Part shown: positions 1 to 9,224 of the stretch, piece after piece
Position numbering within the stretch: the first letter of the stretch is position 1
Layout of the letters: every line of letters begins with the position of its first letter
DNA from: Neptuniibacter sp. 1_MG-2023
GTDB taxonomy: Bacteria > Pseudomonadota > Gammaproteobacteria > Pseudomonadales > Balneatricaceae
NCBI RefSeq assembly: GCF_030547185.1
Contig: NZ_JAUOQR010000001.1
Location: 62,001-126,000 of the forward strand
DNA: 64,000 nucleotides
Reading direction: 5' to 3'
Made by a program: the position numbers and the translations under genes
Notes under the pieces: model-generated
Seen by the model: the letters and a program-made list of their open reading frames with translations, nothing else
Told to the model about the DNA's origin: nothing
Databases searched by the model: none

Positions 1-563
1 TCGAGAATCTGTTGTTTTTCTCCTAATTTCAAAGACATATGAGCAGCAATGGTATCAGCCAAACGCCCTACATCATCAATATTTTGCAGTGAAGACAATA
101 CTTCTGAAGGTATCTTTTTATTGACCTGAACAAAGCGTTCAAACTGTTCAAGCACCGTACGTTTGTATAAAGTGTCTTCAGCTTCAGTCAGCTCCTCAAT
201 AGGTAACACAGAGGCTTGAGCAGAGAAAAAGCCTTCATCTTCGTGCAAACTATGAATAGTCGCACGGTAATCACCTTCGACAAGAACTTTCACTGTACCA
301 TCTGGTAGTTTCAGCATCTGCAAGATGCTGGCAACAGTACCTACTTCAAACAGATCATCCGCCAGAGGTTCATCATCAGAAGCGTTTTTCTGAGCAACTA
401 ATAAGATCTCTTTCTCGCCTGACATTGCTGCTTCAAGTGCATCAATGGATTTTTCCCGCCCAACAAAAAGTGGGATCACCATGTGCGGATAAACAACGAC
501 ATCCCGTAATGGGAGTACGGGCAATTCAATTACTTGTGACTGTGATTCGTCATGTTGAGTCAT
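1..563 (-). CDS. lon: Lon protease, N-terminal part (cut by window edge)
   Basis: Reading leftwards from an ATG at 563, the frame stays open to the window edge and gives the N-terminal 187 residues of the ATP-dependent protease Lon. The Lon substrate-binding (LAN) domain is recognisable from its start: ELPVLPLRDVVVYPHMVIPL, then FVGREKSIDALEAA and later ILQMLKLPDGTVKVLVEG. Lon degrades misfolded and regulatory proteins in the cytosol; the AAA+ and Ser-Lys protease domains lie outside the window. The gene follows nfuA on the same strand but is separated from it by a terminator-like hairpin and has its own candidate sigma-32 promoter. The usual upstream partner clpX is not here, so this may be a stand-alone or second lon copy; that is inference. 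Confidence 0.93.
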   Translation of the reverse strand, partial: MTQHDESQSQVIELPVLPLRDVVVYPHMVIPLFVGREKSIDALEAAMSGEKEILLVAQKNASDDEPLADDLFEVGTVASILQMLKLPDGTVKVLVEGDYRATIHSLHEDEGFFSAQASVLPIEELTEAEDTLYKRTVLEQFERFVQVNKKIPSEVLSSLQNIDDVGRLADTIAAHMSLKLGEKQQIL

Positions 564-641
564 GCAGCAATAGCCTCATCAAACAGGTCCGCGGTGCTCT
601 GCGGATAAATTCTTTAAATACGCGATAAACGATTAATGGTT

Positions 642-670
642 ACATGGGGGTGTTTCTATATAAATGCAAC
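642..670 (-). promoter_or_regulatory. candidate sigma-32 (heat-shock) promoter of lon
   Basis: On the minus strand a GTTGCA element (665-670) is followed after 15 bases by CCCCATGT (642-649). This matches the sigma-32 -10 consensus CCCCATNT exactly and partly matches the -35 consensus CTTGAA. It lies about 80 bases upstream of the lon start. Heat-shock control of lon is established in E. coli; its use here is inferred from the motif. Confidence 0.65.
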
Positions 671-765
671 CAGCGGGATCAAAATAATACAGCGTTTAGA
701 GTGTCATGAAGGTTGTAGATATTAGAAGCATTGTTATTTTATAACAGCATCTTAGGGCGGAGACA

Positions 766-799
766 ATTGAAAAGGGGAAGCAAGCTTCCCCTTTTCAAT
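766..799 (-). terminator. terminator-like hairpin after nfuA
   Basis: A perfect 16-bp inverted repeat (766-781 and 784-799) with a two-base loop lies directly downstream of the nfuA stop codon. Its core GGGGAAGC/GCTTCCCC is followed on the minus strand by TTTT, as in a factor-independent terminator. It would separate nfuA from lon. Confidence 0.7.
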
Positions 800-805
800 C
801 ACATG

Positions 806-1399
806 TTATTTATAATATGCGTTTTCACGCACACTATGGTCGGTTACATCACGTACCCCAACCAAATCTGCGATACGCTCAACTAAGGTTGCCTCAACTC
901 CGTCTTTCAGAGTCATGTCAACAGCGCTACACCCTTGGCAACCACCGCCGAATTGAAGAATAGCAATCTGCCCCTCTTCCTCCTCGACAACTTCCATTAG
1001 CTTCACCTCACCACCATGAGATGAAAGGCCCGGGTTAATTTCTGAGTAAAGAATATAATTAATCTGCTCAGCTATCGGACTATCTGCAGACACTTTAGGC
1101 ACTTTAGCGTTAGGCGCTTTTATCGTCAGCTGGCCACCCATTCGATCCTTAGAGAAGTCCACATGAGCTTCATCTAAATAAGGAATGCTATTCTTTTCAA
1201 CATAAAAACGTAGTTTAGCCAACTCCATGACTTCATCATCTTCAATGATTTCATCAGGGCGACAGTATGCAAGACAAGTTTCAGCGTAGGAGGTCCCTGG
1301 CTGAGTGACAAACATACGCACCGCCATGCCCTCTACATCTTGCTTGCTAAGAAGTTCTACTAAATAATCTTCAGCCGTTTCTGTAACGGTAATATTCAT
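806..1399 (-). CDS. nfuA: Fe-S cluster carrier protein NfuA
   Basis: This 197-residue protein has the two-domain NfuA layout. An A-type-like N-terminal domain (about residues 1-95) has lost the canonical A-type cysteine pattern, and a C-terminal Nfu domain carries the cluster-binding CQGC motif (Cys154 and Cys157) inside [14 protein letters not shown]. coli NfuA is 191 residues, so the gene looks complete. NfuA accepts 4Fe-4S clusters and delivers them to apo-proteins, especially under oxidative stress or iron limitation. Quinolinate synthase, RlmD, ETF-QO and the radical SAM protein in this window are possible clients, though that is only inference. It ends in a strong hairpin and precedes lon on the same strand. 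Confidence 0.95.
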   Translation of the reverse strand: MNITVTETAEDYLVELLSKQDVEGMAVRMFVTQPGTSYAETCLAYCRPDEIIEDDEVMELAKLRFYVEKNSIPYLDEAHVDFSKDRMGGQLTIKAPNAKVPKVSADSPIAEQINYILYSEINPGLSSHGGEVKLMEVVEEEEGQIAILQFGGGCQGCSAVDMTLKDGVEATLVERIADLVGVRDVTDHSVRENAYYK

Positions 1400-1594
1400 A
1401 CGATGTCCTGTATGTTAAATCTACACTTTAATTAGCTGTAGGATACACCCAAACTATTCCCGAGTAAATTGATCAACTATTAATCGAACCCCTATTATAA
1501 ATCCATCCTAAGGAGTAATTCTATCCACTTGTATATTTGTTCAACTTTAAAACTAAGTGTTCTGTTAGAATAAGGCCTTTTGCGCCGATCCTCT

Positions 1595-2923
1595 ATGTCT
1601 GCATTTCTTCGACAGAAAACAATTATCCTCCTCGGACTACCGATCATCGCGGGTATGCTCTCTCAAAGCGTTATCAATTTGATAGATGCGGCCTTAGTCG
1701 GTCAACTTGGTGAAGCCTCTCTTGCGGGCGTTGGTATTGGTAGTTATACCAATTTTGTTGCTATCAGCTTAATACTCGGGCTGTCTTCAGGTGTACAAAC
1801 CCTCGTGGCAAGAAATAGAGGGCAAGGACAACATAATTATGCAGCGACTCCTGTCCATTGGGGATTGCTAATCTCTTTTCTTGTTGCCCTCCCCCTGAGC
1901 ATAATTTATATCCATTATTCTGATAGTCTCGTTGCTATAATGTCAGAGGATTCTTCTGTTCAAGATATTGCTTCATCCTATTTTGATTACCGAACAGCAG
2001 CTATGCTTGCCGTTGGAATCAATTTATCTTTTCGCGGGTGGTGGAATGGTAATAAAACACCTATTACTTATTTTAAAATCCTTGTGTTTACCCACTCCTT
2101 AAATATAGTCATTAGCTACTGCCTTATTTTTGGACATTTAGGCTTACCTCAAATGGGAGCGCCGGGCGCAGGATTAGGCTCAGCAATTGCAATTTACTCA
2201 GGTGCGCTTATCAATGCGGTTTTTGTGTATAAAAATGCAAAACCTGCCGGTTTATTAAGGTGGCATTCGGGCAGCATAATTGAGTTTTCAAAATTATTAC
2301 GTTTATCTATCCCACACTCACTTCAGCAGTTTTTCCTAGCCCTATCTATCTGCGTACTTATTTGGATCATTGGACAACTGGGTACGAGTGATCAAGCGAT
2401 CGCGCATGTGTTAATTAACTTATCTCTATTCTTAATTTTACCTGCAGTAGGGCTCGGAATTGCTTCTACATCGTTAGTCAGTCACGCTATAGGGGAAGAC
2501 AAACAACAGGAAGCTCTCAGATGGGGGTGGGCTGTGTTAAAAACTGCACTCGCTTTTATGTTGCTTCTAAGTTTACCTTTATGGCTCATACCAGAAACCA
2601 TACTCGGTTTCTTTTTACAATCTAACGCATTAATAGAGCAAGCGGTGCTACCGTTACAGATAGCAGCTTTAGCTATATGTCTAGATGCAGCCACCATTGT
2701 ATTAACTCAGGCATTGTTTGGTGTAGGCGCAAATCGTATAGTATTCATTATATCGACGTGCGGCTTATGGGGATTTTATCTTCCTTTAGCTTGGTTATTT
2801 GGCCCTGCTTTAGGTTTTGGATTAATTGGAATCTGGATTATCCAGTTGATATATCGTGCGCTATCGTCGCTAGTTTTTATCTATATTTGGCAACAACAGC
2901 GTTGGTCAATGATCAAACTGTAA
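1595..2923 (+). CDS. MATE-family multidrug/sodium efflux transporter
   Basis: About 440 residues with roughly twelve hydrophobic segments. The internal repeat is typical of MATE exporters: LPIIAGMLSQSVINLIDAAL near the N-terminus and a matching SIPHSLQQFFLALSICV start of the second half. MATE proteins export cationic drugs or metabolites in exchange for Na+ or H+ across the inner membrane. The substrate cannot be read from sequence; it resembles the DinF/NorM branch. The start is uncertain: ATG at 1595 has no good ribosome-binding site, while an in-frame TTG at 1580 has AAGG four bases upstream. No operon partner is obvious; the next gene begins 132 bases on. Confidence 0.88.
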   Translation: MSAFLRQKTIILLGLPIIAGMLSQSVINLIDAALVGQLGEASLAGVGIGSYTNFVAISLILGLSSGVQTLVARNRGQGQHNYAATPVHWGLLISFLVALPLSIIYIHYSDSLVAIMSEDSSVQDIASSYFDYRTAAMLAVGINLSFRGWWNGNKTPITYFKILVFTHSLNIVISYCLIFGHLGLPQMGAPGAGLGSAIAIYSGALINAVFVYKNAKPAGLLRWHSGSIIEFSKLLRLSIPHSLQQFFLALSICVLIWIIGQLGTSDQAIAHVLINLSLFLILPAVGLGIASTSLVSHAIGEDKQQEALRWGWAVLKTALAFMLLLSLPLWLIPETILGFFLQSNALIEQAVLPLQIAALAICLDAATIVLTQALFGVGANRIVFIISTCGLWGFYLPLAWLFGPALGFGLIGIWIIQLIYRALSSLVFIYIWQQQRWSMIKL

Positions 2924-3055
2924 TTATTACCAGCTTTAACCTAAAACATTATTATCCATCCACTCATATCTACATCTGGATGCGTAACATCTAGCTAAGC
3001 TCAAGCCAGCGGGTCTGGTTTATCATTCTAATCTGCATAATTAAGGATCTATTGT

Positions 3056-4234
3056 ATGGCTGAGCAGTCACTGGTCTTTTCATTTTTCTTAATTTTCACA
3101 GGCGCAGCTATTGTTGCCTCATTAGCTCTTTACACGCGTCAACCTTTGCTTGTTGCTTATATTGCTTTAGGAGCACTCCTTGGGCCTTATGGCGTAGCTA
3201 TGGTCACCGACACTAAGCTGTTAACAGATATATCCCATATAGGTATCATTTTTTTACTGTTTTTACTCGGTCTTGATATGCAACCCTCTCATCTTATTCA
3301 TATGCTAAAAAAAGCAACGCTGATCGCCATCGCAAGCTCCGTTTTATTTTTCATCATAGGCTACGCTGTCGGCTTTAGTTTTGGTTATACACAAACAGAA
3401 TGCATGATTATCGGTATCGCTATCATGTTTTCCAGCACGATTATTGGAATCAAGTTACTCCCCACTACCGTTTTACATCACCGCCATACAGGGGAACTGG
3501 TTGTAGGCTTATTACTACTACAGGACGTTATCGCCATTATGATGCTGTTATTTCTTTACAGTGGTACAGGGGAAACTAGCGATTCAGAAACAATGATTAT
3601 CTTCGCCAAAACCTTAGTCGCCCTGCCTCTGCTTATTTTGGGCGCTTTTATATTTGTCAGGTTTGTTCTATTAAAACTGATACAAAAATTTGACCGCTTT
3701 CATGAATATATTTTCTTACTAGCGATTGGTTGGTGCCTTGGACTAGCGGAACTGGCTAACTTTGTCGGCTTATCCGCCGAAATAGGTGCTTTTGTAGCGG
3801 GCGTTTCCATCGCGACAAGCCCTATTGCTCAATATATAGCTACAAGCCTAAAACCCTTACGTGATTTTTTCTTAATACTGTTCTTCTTTTCAATTGGCGC
3901 TAGCTTCAATCTGTCTTTAGTGGGACTCATTGCAATTCCGGCTATTATATTGGCATTGCTCGTATTAAGTTTAAAACCTATGATTTTCCGTTTTCTCTTA
4001 AACGGTATTAGCGAATCACCGTCAATCGGCTGGGAGGTAGGATTTAGACTAGGGCAGATCAGTGAATTTTCGTTACTGATCGCTTATATTGCCGCAGGCT
4101 CCATGATGATTGGGGAGGAGGCATCACACGTGATTCAGGCTACAGCGATTTTAACCTTCTTACTTTCCAGTTATGTAGTGATTTTTAACTTCCCATCACC
4201 GATCGCTGTATCAGATAAATTGCGCCGTGATTAA
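3056..4234 (+). CDS. CPA2-family cation:proton antiporter (Kef-type membrane domain only)
   Basis: A 392-residue, almost wholly hydrophobic protein with the monovalent cation:proton antiporter-2 fold. It shows GALLGPYGVAM, then FLLFLLGLDMQPSHL and AEIGAFVAGVSIA, characteristic of KefB/KefC-like transporters. It ends shortly after the last membrane segment, so it lacks the cytosolic TrkA-N (RCK) domain that gates true Kef channels. It probably exchanges Na+ or K+ for protons in the inner membrane for pH or ion homeostasis. AAGGA eight bases upstream supports the ATG. It converges with the YbiB-like gene, with only 16 bases between the stops. Confidence 0.88.
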   Translation: MAEQSLVFSFFLIFTGAAIVASLALYTRQPLLVAYIALGALLGPYGVAMVTDTKLLTDISHIGIIFLLFLLGLDMQPSHLIHMLKKATLIAIASSVLFFIIGYAVGFSFGYTQTECMIIGIAIMFSSTIIGIKLLPTTVLHHRHTGELVVGLLLLQDVIAIMMLLFLYSGTGETSDSETMIIFAKTLVALPLLILGAFIFVRFVLLKLIQKFDRFHEYIFLLAIGWCLGLAELANFVGLSAEIGAFVAGVSIATSPIAQYIATSLKPLRDFFLILFFFSIGASFNLSLVGLIAIPAIILALLVLSLKPMIFRFLLNGISESPSIGWEVGFRLGQISEFSLLIAYIAAGSMMIGEEASHVIQATAILTFLLSSYVVIFNFPSPIAVSDKLRRD

Positions 4235-4250
4235 CGGCGCTGTTTATATA

Positions 4251-5237
4251 CTAAAATAGATCTATTTTGCGGGTTTGCCAGAGTATCTCTGCACGTTTAA
4301 GCAAATCATCTACCTCTCCATCCTCACCCAACAGCCTTAAGACAACAGCCAAAGTTGAGAGAATAGCCTTCTCTCCGTACTCATGCCGAGTTTCACCCTG
4401 CCAAACAGAAAGTAAGGTTTGTGGATCTAATTTATCTTCCTTAACAAAACGCTTAGCGACGATCCTTTGCCACTCATACTCAACCAGCTCACCCTCTTCT
4501 ACCCACTGCAACAAACACTCTGCATCAGGTCGAATCTCTGCTTCCCCACCATCGCCTTTAACCGTTAAATTTCGCTGCTCACCGAGTAACTGAGCTGTCT
4601 TTTGATGCATAGGACCATAAGCTGGATGAAATACACCATCAATACTGTTAGGCGCTTCAGAAGGATTTAACATACGACATAGAGTATGAACGGGTGAGCG
4701 TAAGCCTAAGATAGACCGAAGCTGAATAATCTCTCCTAAAGGTGGGCAGAAATTATCGATAGACATATAAGCAAAACCCACACGTGCCAGCTCTGTTTCT
4801 ACCTCATCCCAAGCAGCACAAGGCTGAAGCTTAAATAGACTTAACATATCTTCAAGATAGATTCGCCCTGGCGTATGCCCTTTAGCCCCATGCATAAAAA
4901 TTTTATAGCCATGACTAGCAAGACAGAGTGCTACTAACAAGTACCAAGGATGACGATTTTTTTTGCCCGCATAAGTCGACCAATCTAAATCAGTATCAAT
5001 CCTACGACCCACCGCGTAACGTGTACGCACAGCATCAGCAAAACCGGCTAACTCTTCCGGCGCCTCCTCCTTAACGCGTAACAGCATAAGAAACGCGCCA
5101 AGCTGTTCAGGCCGAACATTCTTATCCAGAATCATTCCCATGGCCTCAGCAGCCTCTTCACGGGTAAGTGAACGTGTCCCAGTCTTACCTTTGCCTAAAA
5201 TTCTTACAAAGGGGGCAAACTTATGCTCTTCAATCAT
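4251..5237 (-). CDS. ybiB: YbiB/TrpD2-like glycosyl transferase-fold DNA-binding protein
   Basis: The 328-residue product resembles E. coli YbiB (TrpD2). It has an N-terminal glycosyl-transferase-family-3 helical domain (SLTREEAAEAMGMILDKNV, about residues 20-75) and then a phosphoribosyl-transferase-like domain resembling anthranilate phosphoribosyltransferase TrpD. YbiB lacks TrpD activity and is reported to bind nucleic acid and to be LexA-regulated in E. coli. The ATG at 5237 is preferred because it opens the conserved N-terminus; an in-frame TTG at 5264 would add nine residues. It diverges from cobS. TrpD2 proteins structurally resemble nucleotide phosphoribosyltransferases, so a link to the neighbouring cobalamin gene is possible but unproven. 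Confidence 0.8.
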   Translation of the reverse strand: MIEEHKFAPFVRILGKGKTGTRSLTREEAAEAMGMILDKNVRPEQLGAFLMLLRVKEEAPEELAGFADAVRTRYAVGRRIDTDLDWSTYAGKKNRHPWYLLVALCLASHGYKIFMHGAKGHTPGRIYLEDMLSLFKLQPCAAWDEVETELARVGFAYMSIDNFCPPLGEIIQLRSILGLRSPVHTLCRMLNPSEAPNSIDGVFHPAYGPMHQKTAQLLGEQRNLTVKGDGGEAEIRPDAECLLQWVEEGELVEYEWQRIVAKRFVKEDKLDPQTLLSVWQGETRHEYGEKAILSTLAVVLRLLGEDGEVDDLLKRAEILWQTRKIDLF

Positions 5238-5364
5238 TAGCAGCTTTAACCTTATTCTGTGCAAACGAAATAAATACAGTAGAATTAACCCATTACTACA
5301 TCATCGCGCATATAACCTAATTAGTACTCAATAACGGTTTTGGATTATCTGGATCAATAGTGTA

Positions 5365-6129
5365 ATGAAATCATACCCTCGCCAGCTACATGTTTTTTTT
5401 AATGCACTAACCTACTACACTAGATTTAGCGCCCCCAGCTGGGTTGAATATTCCAAAGAGAACCAAGCAGAATCAACTCGTTACCTACCTTGGATTGGCT
5501 TATTAATAGGTTTTTATACCGCTTTAATTTACTGGCTTGGAACCTTTATTTTTCCTGACACTATCGCGGTTATCTTATCAATCGCCACAAGTATATGGAT
5601 GAGTGGCGCTCTACATGAAGATGGTCTATCCGACTGTTTCGATGGATTCGGCGGCGGATGGGAGAAGCAGCGCATTCTGACCATTATGAAAGATTCCAGA
5701 TTGGGCAGTTACGGGGTATTAGCGATTATACTGGCCCTAATGTTGAAATATAACGCTCTACTCACTGTACAAGAGACCGTGCTAATCATCATCAGTGCTC
5801 ACTGCCTGAGCCGCTTTTTTCCGCTATTAATTATCCACAAGGAAAACTATGTCGGCCTTACAGAACAAAATAAAGCCAAGGTCATGACTACCCACAGAAT
5901 AACTAAAACTGATCTTATTATTGCCTTTATCCCAGCCTTGCTCTGTTTAGCCTTTAGCCCTCTTGTTTATATCAGCGTATTAGTTCCCCTTTTAGGGCTT
6001 ACATTCTGGTTAGCATCGTACTTCCGTTCCTGGATAGACGGTTATACCGGCGACTGCTTAGGTTGCTGCCAACAACTATCTGAGTTAACTATTTATATTT
6101 GGTTCTGTTTGCCTTGGTTTATTGGCTAA
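5365..6129 (+). CDS. cobS: adenosylcobinamide-GDP ribazoletransferase (cobalamin synthase)
   Basis: A 254-residue polytopic membrane protein of the CobS family, which joins adenosylcobinamide-GDP to alpha-ribazole to finish the lower ligand of vitamin B12. Diagnostic stretches are LHVFFNALTYYTRF at the N-terminus, the acidic motif GALHEDGLSDCFDGFGGG (about residues 80-97) and KDSRLGSYG just after it. The length matches the family (about 245-260). No other cob gene lies in the window, so cobS is an orphan here. The 100-base gap upstream is too short for an obvious cobalamin riboswitch and none was seen. It is followed 60 bases later by rlmD on the same strand. Confidence 0.93.
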   Translation: MKSYPRQLHVFFNALTYYTRFSAPSWVEYSKENQAESTRYLPWIGLLIGFYTALIYWLGTFIFPDTIAVILSIATSIWMSGALHEDGLSDCFDGFGGGWEKQRILTIMKDSRLGSYGVLAIILALMLKYNALLTVQETVLIIISAHCLSRFFPLLIIHKENYVGLTEQNKAKVMTTHRITKTDLIIAFIPALLCLAFSPLVYISVLVPLLGLTFWLASYFRSWIDGYTGDCLGCCQQLSELTIYIWFCLPWFIG

Positions 6130-6189
6130 TTTCTATATAACATCTATTAATCTCTGCTAAAATCGCCCGCTAATCTGCTGGTATCCCTT

Positions 6190-7545
6190 ATGAAACGAAA
6201 AAATAGCCTATTTAGCCGTCCAACTGCATCAAAAACACCCCAATCAAAAAAAACGATTGAGTACCCTGATGTCATCGAAGTACAGGGACTAAGCCATGAA
6301 GGCCGCGGCATAGCTAAACAGGACGGGAAGACTCTCTTCATATCAGGAGCGCTTCCAACAGAGCAAGTACGATTCAAAATTGAAGCAAGACACCGTCGCT
6401 ATGATGAAGCGATCTACACAGAAATAGTCACCCCATCAGCGCATAGGGTCCCAGCTTCCTGCGATTATTATGAACGTTGTGGTGGCTGTGATCTCCAGCA
6501 CTTAAACCATGAGCAACAAATCACCACAAAACAAGCACTGGTCATCGATCAATTATCAAGGCTGGGAAAGTTCACGCCATTAGAAGTAGAACAACCCATT
6601 ACGAGCCCTAGCTGGCACTATCGTCGCAGCTGCCGTCTCGGAATTAATCAATTAACAAGGGACAATAGTGCCATTGTTGGCTTTCGCCGGAAGGGTAGCA
6701 GCAAACTGATCAAAATAGACCACTGCCCAGTATTATCGGAACCACTCGATAAAATTTTATCTTCGCTACCCGCGGTACTTGAAGAGACAGAAAATTTTAA
6801 AGAGATCACCCACGCCGAAATCAGTATGGGTGATAACGAAGGCGCATTAACCTTAAGGGTAAAGAAAACTCCTAAAGAGCCACTTATCACCCAGTTAAAT
6901 GAACTTGCGCAAGCAAATAGTTTCAAACTGTACTTTGATTTCGGAGACCGAATTGAAGCCGTTGATGGTGAAGCTCAACTCAACTACCGAATAGCTGAGA
7001 CAGATACGCTCATCCATTTCAAACCTGGTGACTTTATTCAAGTCAATGCTAAGGTTAATGAGCAGATGATCCAGCGGGCTTTATCTTGGTTACAACTTTC
7101 AAAAAATGATCGCGTATTAGATCTGTTTTGCGGTATAGGTAACTTTACACTACCTATAGCCACACGAGTTGAAAGTATCGTCGGCATAGAAGGCGTAGAA
7201 GAGATGGTCATTCGCGCCAATGATAATGCTCAGATCAATCAAATCGATAATTGTGAATTTCATAAAGCCAACCTAACCAATGACCTACGCGCCATGCCTT
7301 GGTACAAGCAAGGCTTCAATAAAATAGTCCTTGATCCCCCCCGCACCGGCGCACTGGAGATTATTAAACAACTGAAACAACACTCTGCAGAGATGGTACT
7401 CTATGTCTCTTGCAACCCTGCAGCACTTGCCCGTGATGGGGCAGAGTTAATATCCCAAGGTTATAAAGCAACGCGTTTTTGCGTTATGGATATGTTCCCA
7501 CATACATCTCATGTTGAATCTCTTGTCCTATTTGAGCGTATCTAA
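6190..7545 (+). CDS. rlmD: 23S rRNA (uracil(1939)-C5)-methyltransferase RlmD
   Basis: A 451-residue RlmD (RumA). Order: an N-terminal TRAM domain (about residues 25-82), then the 4Fe-4S cluster region with Cys91 and ERCGGCDLQHL plus a later DHCPVL cysteine. A Rossmann SAM-dependent methyltransferase domain follows with VLDLFCGIGNFTLP and the catalytic DPPRTG and YVSCNPAALARD motifs (nucleophile near Cys408). E. coli RlmD is 433 residues. It methylates U1939 of 23S rRNA. The stop codon overlaps the start of the following pseudouridine synthase gene by one base (TAATG), so two RNA-modification genes are probably translated together. Confidence 0.95.
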   Translation: MKRKNSLFSRPTASKTPQSKKTIEYPDVIEVQGLSHEGRGIAKQDGKTLFISGALPTEQVRFKIEARHRRYDEAIYTEIVTPSAHRVPASCDYYERCGGCDLQHLNHEQQITTKQALVIDQLSRLGKFTPLEVEQPITSPSWHYRRSCRLGINQLTRDNSAIVGFRRKGSSKLIKIDHCPVLSEPLDKILSSLPAVLEETENFKEITHAEISMGDNEGALTLRVKKTPKEPLITQLNELAQANSFKLYFDFGDRIEAVDGEAQLNYRIAETDTLIHFKPGDFIQVNAKVNEQMIQRALSWLQLSKNDRVLDLFCGIGNFTLPIATRVESIVGIEGVEEMVIRANDNAQINQIDNCEFHKANLTNDLRAMPWYKQGFNKIVLDPPRTGALEIIKQLKQHSAEMVLYVSCNPAALARDGAELISQGYKATRFCVMDMFPHTSHVESLVLFERI

Positions 7546-8171
7546 TGGTTGATATTATCTATGCTGACGACGCTTTTGTAATCGCCAATAAACCCTACGA
7601 TGTTTTATCCGTTCCTGGCCGTGGTGAAGACAAGCAAGATTGTTTATGGCGACGAGTACAAACAATATTTCCAACAGCTAGAGTCGTTCACCGGCTAGAT
7701 TATGCAACATCCGGAGTGATGGTATTAGCCTTAACATTGGAAGCACAAAGGTCGCTCAATCGCAGCTTTCAAGAGCGTCAAACCCATAAGCGCTATCAGG
7801 CCATTATCTCCGGTACACCAGAGCAATCAGAAGGCAGTGTAGAACTCCCTTTACGATGCGATTGGGAAAATAGACCTTTACAGATCGTCGATTTTGAACA
7901 AGGGAAAAACGCGTTAACACACTGGAAAGTACTGTCTAAAGAGGGCTCTGAGCAAGATACTCGCGTTGAGCTAACACCTATCACTGGCCGCTCTCATCAA
8001 TTAAGAGTGCATATGCAAGCTATGGGACACCCAATTTTAGGGGATCGGTTTTATGCGGATACAGAAGGCCAAGCAAAATCTGACCGCCTACTGCTCCATG
8101 CCGAACAGCTATCCTTTCCCCACCCGATTACGGGTGAATTTGTTGAGTTTTTTGCACCCTGTCCTTTTTAA
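7545..8171 (+). CDS. RluA-family pseudouridine synthase
   Basis: The 208-residue protein has the RluA-family catalytic motif VVHRLDYATSGVMVLAL with the catalytic aspartate at Asp52, and the later GRSHQLRVHMQAMGHPILGD motif. It has no N-terminal S4 domain, and its size resembles E. coli RluA (219 residues), which modifies 23S rRNA U746 and tRNA U32. An RluA assignment is therefore plausible, but RsuA-like or other RluA relatives of unknown target cannot be excluded. Translation is probably coupled to rlmD through the one-base stop/start overlap. It converges with the D-2-hydroxyacid dehydrogenase gene. Confidence 0.88.
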   Translation: MVDIIYADDAFVIANKPYDVLSVPGRGEDKQDCLWRRVQTIFPTARVVHRLDYATSGVMVLALTLEAQRSLNRSFQERQTHKRYQAIISGTPEQSEGSVELPLRCDWENRPLQIVDFEQGKNALTHWKVLSKEGSEQDTRVELTPITGRSHQLRVHMQAMGHPILGDRFYADTEGQAKSDRLLLHAEQLSFPHPITGEFVEFFAPCPF

Positions 8172-8190
8172 AGAGAAATAGCACACAAGC

Positions 8191-9150
8191 CTAAACGGTA
8201 CGAATTGGCGTACCGCTTAGAAACGCTCTCATATTCTCAGCCGTCTGTTCAATAATACGATTGCGCGCTTCTATACTTCCCCAAGCGGTATGAGGAGTCA
8301 GGAGCAAGTTGGGAATGCTTGGATCGAGCAAAACATTACCATGAATCGGAGGCTCCTCCGTTAATACATCAAAGGCAGCACCAGCGATAACCCCATTTCT
8401 CAGCGCATCAGCAAGATCAGCCTCATTAACAATACCACCACGAGCTGTATTAATGATAAAAGCCTCAGGTTTCATCTGTTTAAAAACCTCTGTAGTAAAA
8501 AGGTTTTCCGTTGCGTCAGTCAGCGGACAATGCAAACTAATAACATCCGCTTGCTGAATAAAATCATCAAAAGGGTAAGCGGTATTAGAGTCCTGTTCAG
8601 CCCCTCCAATTTGACCTATTTTTTGGCATACAATGACCTTCATACCAAAGGCTTCAGCTATTTTAGCCACACCTTTACCTAAGTTTCCATAACCGATAAT
8701 TCCAAGCGTTCGCCCTTTAAGCTCAATAATCGGGTGAGTTAGAAAGCAGAATTGTTCTGAACGCTGCCACTCACCCGCTACAACATCTTGGGCATAACTC
8801 GGCAGGTTAGTGTGTAAAGCTAAAATCAGTGACCACACGTGCTGAACGACAGAATCTACGCCATAAGCCACACAGTTAGACACAGGAATACCCAACTCAC
8901 ATGCCGCTTGCTTATCGATCACATTAGTTCCGGTAGCCAGTACACAAACCAGCTTTAATTGGGAGGCCTGCTCTAGATGATGACGTGCTAAAGGCGTCTT
9001 ATTTGTTATCACAATATCGAAACCTTGGATTCGGTTACCTATCTCCTTATCCGGTGTCAGATCATAACAAACTAGCTCTTCAACCAAGAATTCGATGGCA
9101 CTCAAATCTAAGGCCTCTAGGCCTTTTAAATCAAGTATAACTGCACGCAT
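8191..9150 (-). CDS. D-2-hydroxyacid dehydrogenase (glycerate dehydrogenase-like)
   Basis: A 319-residue NAD(P)-dependent D-isomer 2-hydroxyacid dehydrogenase. The nucleotide-binding fold is marked by LGIIGYGNLGKGVA near residue 150. The catalytic Arg, Glu and His lie in NTARGGIVNEADL, FDVLTEEPP and LLTPHTAWGS. The sequence resembles glycerate/hydroxypyruvate reductases (HprA-like), which interconvert hydroxypyruvate and D-glycerate; the precise substrate is inference. In E. coli-like genomes purC stands next to bamC-dapA, but here this gene occupies that place. It is separated from bamC by a terminator hairpin, so it probably has its own promoter. Confidence 0.88.
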   Translation of the reverse strand: MRAVILDLKGLEALDLSAIEFLVEELVCYDLTPDKEIGNRIQGFDIVITNKTPLARHHLEQASQLKLVCVLATGTNVIDKQAACELGIPVSNCVAYGVDSVVQHVWSLILALHTNLPSYAQDVVAGEWQRSEQFCFLTHPIIELKGRTLGIIGYGNLGKGVAKIAEAFGMKVIVCQKIGQIGGAEQDSNTAYPFDDFIQQADVISLHCPLTDATENLFTTEVFKQMKPEAFIINTARGGIVNEADLADALRNGVIAGAAFDVLTEEPPIHGNVLLDPSIPNLLLTPHTAWGSIEARNRIIEQTAENMRAFLSGTPIRTV

Positions 9151-9173
9151 AACCCTCTCCCTCAGAAACCCAT

Positions 9174-9197
9174 AAAAAAGGGCCCTAAGGCCCCTTC
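9174..9197 (-). terminator. terminator after bamC
   Basis: On the minus strand an 8-bp stem AAGGGGCC/GGCCCTTT (one G-T pair, loop TTAG) is followed by a run of T, about 28 bases beyond the bamC stop codon. It closes the dapA-bamC unit. Confidence 0.8.
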
Positions 9198-9224
9198 TAT
9201 CAACTATTCACAACCACATATTGA

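Noticed and set aside
425-628. Short plus-strand frame inside lon
   Set aside because: It is fully explained as the antisense shadow of the lon N-terminus and its leader.
5265-5364. Cobalamin riboswitch before cobS
   Set aside because: The gap is only about 100-130 bases and I could not find the B12-box words.
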